Assembly (NCBI RefSeq): GCF_024704725.1
Contig: NZ_JALIQS010000005.1
Coordinates: 1-64,000, forward strand
Direction: 5' to 3'
Origin: Shinella sp. CPCC 101442
Lineage (GTDB): Bacteria; Pseudomonadota; Alphaproteobacteria; Rhizobiales; Rhizobiaceae
Length of the DNA: 64,000 nt
The position numbers were made by a program, and so were the translations under genes. Under the pieces are notes generated by a model. The model saw nothing but the letters and a program-made list of their open reading frames with translations, was not told the origin of the DNA and did no database searches. This document shows positions 55,162 to 61,773 of this stretch, in pieces. How positions within the stretch are numbered: position 1 is the stretch's first letter; each line of letters starts with the position of its first letter.

Positions 55162-55524
55162 TTAGGCGGCCAGCATCTTGTTGACCTCGTCAACGAGGTC
55201 GCGCAGGTGGAACGGCTTGGAGAGGACCTTCGCGTCCTTCGGGGCCTTGGAATCCGGGTTGAGCGCGACGGCGGCGAAACCGGTGATGAACATGACCTTG
55301 AGGTCCGGATCGAGTTCGGTGGCGCGGCGTGCCAGCTCGATGCCGTCCATCTCGGGCATCACGATGTCGGTGAGCAGCAGCGAGAAGGGTTCTTCGCGAA
55401 GCCGGTCATAGGCGCTGGCGCCGTTGTCGTAGGACAGCACCTGATAGCCTGCCTTTTCGAGCGCTTTCACCAGGAAGCGGCGCATGTCGTTGTCGTCTTC
55501 GGCGAGGAGAATCTTGGGGGTCAT
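55162..55524 (-). CDS. cpdR: CpdR-type response regulator
   Basis: A 120-residue single receiver domain protein starting MTPKILLAEDDNDMRRFLVKALEKAGY. The acidic pocket is in AEDDN, the phosphorylated Asp in LLLTDIVMPEMDG, and the switch residues are in MFITGFAA and SKPFHLRDL. In alphaproteobacteria unphosphorylated CpdR primes ClpXP to degrade cell-cycle proteins such as CtrA, with input from the CckA-ChpT relay. Residue order and length match rhizobial CpdR1. A much longer frame through it (to 56559) is antisense to the next gene and is not used. Confidence 0.92.
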   Translation of the reverse strand: MTPKILLAEDDNDMRRFLVKALEKAGYQVLSYDNGASAYDRLREEPFSLLLTDIVMPEMDGIELARRATELDPDLKVMFITGFAAVALNPDSKAPKDAKVLSKPFHLRDLVDEVNKMLAA

Positions 55525-55716
55525 GGAATTCGGGAACCATTGCTGAAGGTTGTCGGCCCGCGGACGGGCGGTTCTGATACACAATCGTATTCCGGTAAAT
55601 ATCCGGTGAATGTGGCAGGGCAAGGCTTGTGCCCCAATGTTCTCAGTATGGACACGCGCGCATGCCGCTGGCAACATGGGCGACGCAATGACTTTCAGGC
55701 ATGGTAAAGGACGGCA

Positions 55717-56601
55717 ATGGTGGGGGCCCCAAGCGAAAACAGCCACTTCGAGGTGTTGGAGCCGGTTTCGCAGAGCGTGCCCCTCGTCTTCAACTCGCCT
55801 CATAGCGGCCGGCGTTATCCACAGGGCTTTCTTGCGCAGTCGCGCCTGGATGCCGTCGGCATCCGCCGTTCGGAAGATCACTATGTCGATGAACTCTTCT
55901 CCGTAGCCCCGGCGCTTGGCGCGCCGATGCTGATCGCCCATTTCCCGCGTGCCTGGCTCGACGTCAACCGCGAGCCCTACGAACTCGATCCGCGCATGTT
56001 CGACGGCGTGCTGCCGTCCTATGCCAATATCAATTCCATTCGTGTCGCCGGCGGCCTTGGCACGGTGCCGCGGGTGGTGGCGGAGAATATGGAAATCTAC
56101 CGCCAGCGTTTCCCCGTCGAAGAGGCTCTGGATCGCGTCGAAACCGTCTACAAGCCCTATCACGCCCGCCTGCGCGGACTTGTCGTGCACACCCATATGA
56201 GGTTCGGTTTCTCGGTGCTGATCGATTGCCATTCGATGCCGGGCAATATCCGCGTCGCGGGCTCGGGGCTCCGGCCGGATTTCATCATCGGTGACCGCTA
56301 CGGCACCAGCGCCTCGGGCGAGCTGTCGCGCACCGCGATGCGGCTCCTGGAGGACATGGGCTTCACCGTCGTGCGCAACAAGCCCTATGCGGGCGGCTTC
56401 ATCACCGAGCACTATGGCCGGCCCGCCAAGGGGCTGCATGCGCTGCAGATCGAAGTGAACCGCGCGCTCTATGTCGATGAGACGACGCTTGCAAAGAGGC
56501 CGGACTTTGCCGTTCTGCAGACGGCGATTTCCGCTTTCCTGCAGGACTTTTCCGATCATGTGGAAGATTATGCCGCGGACCGGGCGCTCGCCGCCGAATA
56601 G
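55717..56601 (+). CDS. N-formylglutamate amidohydrolase-family protein
   Basis: A 294-residue metallohydrolase of the HutG/FGase family: VPLVFNSPHSGRRYPQGF near residue 22, SEDHYVDELF near 52, LIDCHSMPG near 168 and LQIEVNRALY near 247 provide the conserved His, Asp and Glu metal ligands. Relatives remove formyl groups from formylglutamate in histidine breakdown, but hut genes are absent here. Divergent from cpdR, and followed by a small RNA and hisN. The ATG has no very strong site. Confidence 0.85.
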   Translation: MVGAPSENSHFEVLEPVSQSVPLVFNSPHSGRRYPQGFLAQSRLDAVGIRRSEDHYVDELFSVAPALGAPMLIAHFPRAWLDVNREPYELDPRMFDGVLPSYANINSIRVAGGLGTVPRVVAENMEIYRQRFPVEEALDRVETVYKPYHARLRGLVVHTHMRFGFSVLIDCHSMPGNIRVAGSGLRPDFIIGDRYGTSASGELSRTAMRLLEDMGFTVVRNKPYAGGFITEHYGRPAKGLHALQIEVNRALYVDETTLAKRPDFAVLQTAISAFLQDFSDHVEDYAADRALAAE

Positions 56602-56615
56602 GCCCGCCTCCTTTC

Positions 56616-56697
56616 AAAAAAAACCGCGCTTGTGGCGCGGTCAAGTCTAGGGAGGAAACACCCAAGGAGGGTATTTACAGTCGGTGAAGACTGTAAG
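56616..56697 (-). ncRNA. Candidate small RNA with anti-Shine-Dalgarno loops
   Basis: On the minus strand, a possible promoter (TTGACA at 56724-56729, TATTAC or nearby at 56704-56709) precedes a transcript of about 80 bases. Hairpin 1 has the perfect 8-bp stem TTACAGTC/GACTGTAA. Hairpin 2 (ACCC/GGGT) presents TCCTT in its loop, adjoining CCTCCTT. A single-stranded TTTCCTCCC follows. The RNA ends in a terminator stem ACCGCGC/GCGCGGT plus eight T. CU-rich loops of this type occur in rhizobial and Rhodobacter small RNAs that pair with ribosome-binding sites. The precise family is not assigned. Confidence 0.7.
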
Positions 56698-56869
56698 GAA
56701 AGAGTAATATTGCGCTGCACAAATGTCAAGCGCAACTGCGGGGCAAATTTGCGATCCGTCAAGCAACAATGTTGCGTCGGCCTTCGGTGTCACGCCGCGT
56801 CAATCCGGTTCCGTTTTGCCTTTGGATGCAGTAAGGAAAAGCGTCAGAAATCCCTCCGAGAGAGCCTCC

Positions 56870-57643
56870 ATGTTGCCTGATCGCGCCTTTTTCGACCTTC
56901 TTGCCGATGCGGCGGCGAAGGAAACCCTGCCACGCTTCCGTGTCGGGGCCGACGTCGTCAACAAGGAGGCCGCCGGCTTCGATCCGGTGACGGAGGGCGA
57001 CCGCGCCGCCGAGACCGCGATCCGCACGCTGATCGAACGGCATTTCCCCGATCACGGCATTCTCGGCGAAGAGCATGGCTCGGTGGGTCTCGACCGCGAA
57101 TATGTCTGGGTCATCGACCCGATCGACGGCACGCGCGCCTTCATTTCCGGCGTGCCGGTCTGGGGCACGCTCATCGGGCTGTATCGCAACGGCGATGCGG
57201 TGATGGGCCTTGTCGACCAGCCCTTTACGAAGGAGCGTTATTTTGCCGACGGCAAGGCCTCGCACTATGCCGGGCCCGATGGCAGCAAGGTGCTTTCGAC
57301 CCGGCCCTGCAACAACCTGTCGGATGCCATCCTGTTCACGACGTCGCCGCATCTCTTCAAGGACAGCGGCAAGGCGCGCTTCGAGACGGTGCAGGACAAG
57401 GTGCGGCTGTTCCGTTACGGCGTCGATTGCTACGCCTATGCGTTGCTGGCGGCCGGCCATGTCGACCTCGTCGTCGAATGCGGCCTGAAGCCCTATGATG
57501 TTGGCGGTCTTATCCCGGTCATCGAGCAGGCGGGCGGCATCATCACCGCCTGGGATGGCGGGCCGGCGGAGAATGGCGGCGAGATCATCGCGGCAGGCAG
57601 CCGGGCGGTCTATGATCAGGCGATGGCAATTTTGAACGCTTGA
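56870..57643 (+). CDS. hisN: Histidinol-phosphatase, inositol-monophosphatase type
   Basis: A 257-residue FIG-superfamily phosphatase starting MLPDRAFFDLLADAAAKETLP. The metal sites are GEEHGS (near 63) and WVIDPIDGTRAFISGVPVWGTLIGL (near 80-105), and C-terminal AYALLAAGHVDLVVECGLKPYDVGGLIPVIEQAGG matches the family. IGLY and DGTRAF variants are those of HisN-type histidinol phosphatases in Actinobacteria and rhizobia; inositol phosphatase activity is an alternative. The upstream extension in frame lies over the small RNA promoter and is excluded. Confidence 0.87.
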   Translation: MLPDRAFFDLLADAAAKETLPRFRVGADVVNKEAAGFDPVTEGDRAAETAIRTLIERHFPDHGILGEEHGSVGLDREYVWVIDPIDGTRAFISGVPVWGTLIGLYRNGDAVMGLVDQPFTKERYFADGKASHYAGPDGSKVLSTRPCNNLSDAILFTTSPHLFKDSGKARFETVQDKVRLFRYGVDCYAYALLAAGHVDLVVECGLKPYDVGGLIPVIEQAGGIITAWDGGPAENGGEIIAAGSRAVYDQAMAILNA

Positions 57644-57697
57644 CGCGTGTTTGCGCGCGATTCCTTCCCTTAACCGATCCGGTCAAGGCGCGTGCGT

Positions 57698-58660
57698 TCA
57701 GGCGCCGAGGTTGGTTTCCTCGGCGTCGCTGCCTGGAATGAAGGCATCGATCGCCGCCAGCGCCTGCGCGCGAAACCGGTCGGTTTCCTGAAACAGTTCG
57801 TGGCGCGCGCCGTCGATCTCGATGAGACGGGCGGCGCGGAAAATGCGGGCGAGATTGTTGATCGCCCGGCGCGGCACCAGCTTGTCCGCTGTGGGGCAAA
57901 GGATGAGGGTCGGGATGCGGATACGCGTCAGGTGATCCTGATGTGTCACGCGGGCCATGACCTTCAGCGTCTCGTTCAGCCAGCGCGCGCTCGGCCAGCT
58001 GATCGAAAGCTCGGGATGTTCGGTGAAAATCGCGGTGTTGCGAGCAAAGCGGCGCTCGTCCGACGTCACGATATTGCGTGAAAAATCAAGCGCTGGATCG
58101 CCCCTGCGGAAGGTGCGCTTGCCGAGCCCGAAAAGCGAGGCGAGGCGGGCGATGATCGTGATCTTGCGCTGGCTCATCGACTGGCCGGCGAGCGCGATGA
58201 AGGGGGCGGCGAGCACCATGCGTTCGATACGGTTTTCAAGCTCCGGCGCCTGCGAGAGCGCGACGAGCGCGCCCGTCGAATGGGCGACGATGAAGAAGGG
58301 CAGGCGCGCATCCGGCAGCACGATCTTTTCCAGGAAGAGCGCCAGATCGGCTTCGTAGTCGGAAAAGCGGGCGACATGACCGGCGCGGCTGCCTGGTATC
58401 AGTCGGTCCGAGCCCCCCTGGCCGCGCCAGTCGAGCGTGGCGACCCAGAGGCCGCGCGCGGTCAGGTCGTTGATCGTCTCGAAGTATTTTTCGATGCACT
58501 CGCTGCGCCCACCGAGCAGCACCACCGTGCCCTTGGCCTCGCGCTCCCTCGAACGAAACACGGCATAGCGGATTTTAACCCCGCCGCGACCGTCCATGAA
58601 GCCGGCGAAGTGATTTTCCGGAACCGGATTGTCGGCAGTGGCGTGGAGGATGGAATCCAT
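57698..58660 (-). CDS. Alpha/beta hydrolase, lysophospholipase-like
   Basis: A 320-residue hydrolase from ATG 58658-58660 (MDSILHATADNPVPENHFAGF). The nucleophile elbow is IVAHSTGALVAL (Ser near 127), the acid is likely Asp in LILCPTADKLVP and the His is in DGARHELFQE. DWRGQGGSDRL precedes the elbow. It resembles PldB-type monoacylglycerol lipase/lysophospholipase. Converges with hisN. The longer frame upstream passes through the terminator of the next gene, so it was rejected. Confidence 0.87.
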   Translation of the reverse strand: MDSILHATADNPVPENHFAGFMDGRGGVKIRYAVFRSREREAKGTVVLLGGRSECIEKYFETINDLTARGLWVATLDWRGQGGSDRLIPGSRAGHVARFSDYEADLALFLEKIVLPDARLPFFIVAHSTGALVALSQAPELENRIERMVLAAPFIALAGQSMSQRKITIIARLASLFGLGKRTFRRGDPALDFSRNIVTSDERRFARNTAIFTEHPELSISWPSARWLNETLKVMARVTHQDHLTRIRIPTLILCPTADKLVPRRAINNLARIFRAARLIEIDGARHELFQETDRFRAQALAAIDAFIPGSDAEETNLGA

Positions 58661-58721
58661 CAAGGCAGGCGATCTCGGATTGGCTATCTGATGGATAGGC
58701 GCTGATCCCGCAAGCGTCAAA

Positions 58722-58771
58722 GAAAAAAGCCGGATGCATGTGGCAACGGGGGTGGCACACATGCAGCCGGC
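58722..58771 (-). terminator. Terminator of the GNAT gene
   Basis: A 14-bp stem with one mismatch (GCCGGATGCATGTG / CACATGCAGCCGGC) and 15-base loop, followed leftward by TTTTTTCTTT. It lies between the GNAT gene and the hydrolase. Confidence 0.85.
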
Positions 58772-58879
58772 GCAATTTAACCGGGGAGGAAGGGACGTTA
58801 CGCCCCGGTCGTCGGAAGTTTTCGCTTCCGATGCTGCGGTTCTAGCAGCGCGAAGCTGAACGCTGTCCGAAGTGGTCGT

Positions 58880-59428
58880 TCATCCACCATTCATCTGACA
58901 GGCGTTCCATTCCGAACGCATCAGTTCGTACCAGACCTCGCCGTGCTCGCTGCCGTGGATGGGATCGGGCCAGTCGGCCACAACGGTGCGCGTGTGCTTC
59001 ATGCCGATCTTTTCCATCACGCGGCGCGAGGCGTGGTTCACCGACATCGTGGTGGCGACGACCGTGTCATAGCGGCAGCTCGCAAAACCCCAGTCGACGA
59101 GTGCCGAAGCCCCTTCCGCCGCCAGGCCCTGGCCCCAGTCCATCCAGCGCAGGCGATATCCGAGTTCGGCCAGGCTCTCGTTCTCCGGCCACAGACAAAA
59201 CCACCCGACGAAGGCGCCCCCGGCGGTGCGACGCGCAGTCCAGACGTAGGGCTCGGTTCCCCTGGGCATGAGGAAGGTGGCGTTCGGATCGGTCCGTTCA
59301 GGATCGACGGCGTAGCCGCCGTTGAGGAAACGCATGACGTCCGGATCGCGCTCAAGCGCGATGAAGTCGGCGCGGTCATGCGGGGTGCAAGGACTGAGGG
59401 TCAGTTGTGTTGTCTGCAAAACGGTCAT
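58880..59428 (-). CDS. GNAT acetyltransferase, RimJ/RimL-like
   Basis: A 182-residue acetyltransferase: LTLSPCTPHDRADFIALERDPDVMRFLNGG at the start, AGGAFVGWFCLWPENESLAELGYRLRWMDWGQGLAAEGASALVDWGF (acetyl-CoA-binding region), and ATTMSVNHASRRVMEKIGM. It could acetylate a ribosomal protein N-terminus or a small molecule. The chosen ATG has GGAGGGG upstream. Its terminator lies about 100 bases downstream. It is divergent from hsp20. Confidence 0.85.
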   Translation of the reverse strand: MTVLQTTQLTLSPCTPHDRADFIALERDPDVMRFLNGGYAVDPERTDPNATFLMPRGTEPYVWTARRTAGGAFVGWFCLWPENESLAELGYRLRWMDWGQGLAAEGASALVDWGFASCRYDTVVATTMSVNHASRRVMEKIGMKHTRTVVADWPDPIHGSEHGEVWYELMRSEWNACQMNGG

Positions 59429-59528
59429 CTGTCGAAATTCCCCTCCGGCCGCAGCATCGGCAATCATGCCCCCATTTGTGCCTCGTTCCGGACCTGGATC
59501 ATATCCGTCCTATTCGTTGAACGGCACT

Positions 59529-59557
59529 CTTGAACGGTCGCAAAAGCATTCCCATCT
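59529..59557 (+). promoter_or_regulatory. RpoH-type heat-shock promoter of hsp20
   Basis: CTTGAA (59529-59534), 16-base spacer, CCCATCT (59551-59557), matching sigma-32-type promoters. It predicts a transcript start near 59565 and a leader of about 130 bases. Confidence 0.7.
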
Positions 59558-59619
59558 CATCTTCACGGGCGCCGAAAGGGTCCGTCGAGGTTTCCGTCGC
59601 CAGAAAGGGGCGGAGGCCG

Positions 59620-59696
59620 GTTGAACCGGGCCGTACCCTTCGGAAATCAGGGGCGGCACTTTGAAAATCGCAATCGTTGCTCTGAAGGAGGACACC
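59620..59696 (+). promoter_or_regulatory. ROSE-type RNA thermometer in the hsp20 leader
   Basis: Just before the start, TTGCT and AGGA (in TTGCTCTGAAGGAGG) can pair with one bulged G across a CUGA loop, hiding the ribosome-binding site. This is the hallmark of ROSE elements that control rhizobial small heat-shock genes by melting at high temperature. Upstream a GGCCGGTT/AACCGG hairpin may form another stem. Confidence 0.72.
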
Positions 59697-60158
59697 ATGC
59701 GTCACGTCGATTTCTCCCCCCTCTACCGTTCCACCGTTGGTTTCGACCGTCTCTTCACCATGCTCGACAGCCTCGGTCAGCCTGATCAGGCCCAGAGCTA
59801 TCCGCCCTACAACATCGAGCGCACCGGCGAGACCACCTATCGCATCACCATGGCGGTAGCCGGTTTCGACGAAAGCGAACTGTCGATCGAAGCGCGCGAA
59901 CATGCGCTGACCGTCAAGGGCGAGAAGAAGGACGAAACGGCTGAGGAAAGCCAGTATCTCTACCGTGGCATTGCCAAGCGCGCCTTCGAGCGCCGCTTCC
60001 AGCTCGCCGATCATGTGGAAGTGCGCGCCGCTTCGCTGAAGAACGGCCTTCTCCACATCGATCTTCTTCGCGAGATCCCGGAAGCCGCCAAGCCGCGCCG
60101 TATCGAGATTGCGGCCGTCAACCGCGAAGCCAAGCAGATCGAAGCGCAGAACAACTAA
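59697..60158 (+). CDS. Small heat-shock protein, Hsp20/IbpA family
   Basis: A 153-residue chaperone: [24 protein letters not shown] is the usual N-terminus, then the alpha-crystallin domain [43 protein letters not shown] and the [25 protein letters not shown] closing part. It binds unfolding proteins and keeps them soluble. AAGGAGG lies 6 bases before the ATG and is sequestered by the ROSE-type hairpin. Followed by its own terminator. Confidence 0.94.
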   Translation: MRHVDFSPLYRSTVGFDRLFTMLDSLGQPDQAQSYPPYNIERTGETTYRITMAVAGFDESELSIEAREHALTVKGEKKDETAEESQYLYRGIAKRAFERRFQLADHVEVRAASLKNGLLHIDLLREIPEAAKPRRIEIAAVNREAKQIEAQNN

Positions 60159-60180
60159 GCTCGGGCGCGTCGGAATGAGC

Positions 60181-60209
60181 AAGGCGGTGCCGCAAGGCAC
60201 CGCCTTTTT
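60181..60209 (+). terminator. hsp20 terminator
   Basis: A perfect 11-bp stem AAGGCGGTGCC-GCAA-GGCACCGCCTT followed by T residues, 22 bases after the hsp20 stop. Confidence 0.9.
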
Positions 60210-60213
60210 CGTT

Positions 60214-61260
60214 TCAGAGCGCCGAACGGAAAGTGTCGACGTCGGCCTCGCGCGTCGCAAAGCTGGTGACGAGACGGATCAGGGTTTCGTCGTCGCGCAT
60301 GGTCGCCTTGAGCTCGGGACCGGCCGGCCAGTCGTAGAAGACGGCGCCTTTGTCCTGCAGGACCTTCATCGCGTCGTTCCTGATGATGACGAAGAGTTCG
60401 TTGGAACCCGTCGGCCAGGCGAGGCGGGCCTTTTCGGACCTGGCGAAGCCGCCGGCGAGGCGGGCGGCCATGCTGTTGGAATGGCGCGCGAGCGAGAGCC
60501 ACAGGTCATCGCGGAAATAGGCGTCGAATTGCGCGGCGATGAAGCGGGATTTCGAAAAGAGCTGGGCGGAGCGCTTGCGCAGAAAATGCATCTGCTGCGC
60601 CTTGGCGCGGTCGAAGAGGACGAGGGCTTCGGCACACCAGCAGCCGTTTTTGGTGCCGCCGAAGGAGAGGATGTCGACGCCACGTTTCCACGTCATTTCT
60701 GCCGGCGTCGTGCCGAGATTGACAAGGGCATTGGCAAAACGCGCGCCGTCCATGTGCAGCGGCAGGCCGGCTTTTTTCGTAACGTCGGAAAGGGCGGCGA
60801 TTTCGTCCAGCGAGTAGGCGGTGCCGGCTTCGGTTGCCTGCGTGATGGTCACGGCCATCGGCTGGCCGCCATGCACGAAATCCGGCGGAAAGCGGCCGAT
60901 TGCGGCGGAGAGCGCATCCGGCGCGATCTTGCCCGCGGGGCCATCGATCGGCACGAGCTTGGAACCCGTCGCGAAAAATTCCGGCGCGTTGCATTCGTCG
61001 ACATTCACATGCGCCTCGCGGTGGCAGAACACCTGCCCGCCGGGACGGTTGAAGCTTGCCAGCGCAAGCGAATTCGCCGCCGTGCCCGTGCCCACGAAGA
61101 AGACGGCGACGTCGCGCTCGAAAATTTCCGAAAAGGTCTTTTCCACACGCTTGTCGAGATCGCTGGTGCCATAGGCGGAAGCGAAGCCACCGGCCGCGTC
61201 GACGAGGCTCTTTGCAATGTCGGGATGGGCGCCAGCCCAGTTGTCGGAAGCGAAATACAT
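60214..61260 (-). CDS. Low-specificity L-threonine aldolase
   Basis: A 348-residue PLP enzyme of the threonine aldolase/beta-eliminating lyase family. MYFASDNWAGAHPDIAKSL opens it; FVGTGTAANSLAL binds phosphate, HVNVDECNAPEFF is near 83, HMDGARFANALV near 168 and the Schiff-base Lys is in SFGGTKNGCW near 200. It splits L-threonine or allo-threonine to glycine and acetaldehyde. The glycine link with sarcosine oxidase elsewhere in the window is by distance only. Converges with hsp20. Confidence 0.9.
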   Translation of the reverse strand: MYFASDNWAGAHPDIAKSLVDAAGGFASAYGTSDLDKRVEKTFSEIFERDVAVFFVGTGTAANSLALASFNRPGGQVFCHREAHVNVDECNAPEFFATGSKLVPIDGPAGKIAPDALSAAIGRFPPDFVHGGQPMAVTITQATEAGTAYSLDEIAALSDVTKKAGLPLHMDGARFANALVNLGTTPAEMTWKRGVDILSFGGTKNGCWCAEALVLFDRAKAQQMHFLRKRSAQLFSKSRFIAAQFDAYFRDDLWLSLARHSNSMAARLAGGFARSEKARLAWPTGSNELFVIIRNDAMKVLQDKGAVFYDWPAGPELKATMRDDETLIRLVTSFATREADVDTFRSAL

Positions 61261-61773
61261 GCGGTTTCCAGTGCGAATAGGGGCTTCGGAAGGACCATAA
61301 TGGAGAAATGTCGGCGATCAATCGCCCGAGACGGCCGAAAGCACCATCCTCCCCGAGAATGAAAGGAACGGAAACAATGCGACGCAAGCTCGTAATTTAA
61401 TTTCAAGTCACCGGGGGTGTGGGCAATTTTTCTTCATGAGGTGGTGATTATTTGGCATGATGGCCTTGCAGGGGAGGGTCGTTTCTGGCATAGAGCTCCT
61501 GAAATAGGACAGGGTTGCTGTCCTATTTCGGTCTAGAGACCGAGAAGGCGTCTTTCGCGACCGTGCGAAGGCGCCGAAAACGGCCCGGGCGGGAGCCATT
61601 CCCGAAAGCCCGAGGCCTGACGGTCCCGATGATCGCATGCTGATCGGCCGTCCCTTGTGGTCGCATCAGGTTCAGAAACACACGCTCGGTGATCGAGCCT
61701 GCCGGAAGGCAGGCGACGACCGCACGGGCGGAAACGATTGTCCGCAGGATGCGGCCCCACAGGAGGAAAGAAA
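61261..61773 (+). other. Upstream region and long leader of gltB
   Basis: About 510 bases without a convincing gene. It contains a 12-bp perfect inverted repeat at 61501-61529, an adjacent 14-base palindrome at 61529-61542, a GCCTGCC-GGAA-GGCAGGC hairpin at 61697-61714 and the AGGAGG site before gltB. Minus-strand ORFs here run through these structures and are not supported. Confidence 0.55.
61501..61542. promoter_or_regulatory. Adjacent palindromes upstream of gltB
   Basis: GAAATAGGACAG-GGTTG-CTGTCCTATTTC (61501-61529) and CGGTCT-AG-AGACCG (61529-61542) lie back to back. The first is a perfect 12-bp repeat without a T run. Either may bind a regulator or fold in the gltB leader. Confidence 0.5.

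Noticed and set aside
55162..56559. 465-residue reading of the cpdR frame
   Set aside because: The upstream two-thirds is antisense to the N-formylglutamate amidohydrolase gene; the internal ATG gives the exact CpdR length.
58661..58762. Upstream extension of the lysophospholipase-like gene
   Set aside because: It reads through the stem and T run of the GNAT terminator, so it would not be in the hydrolase transcript as a coding start.
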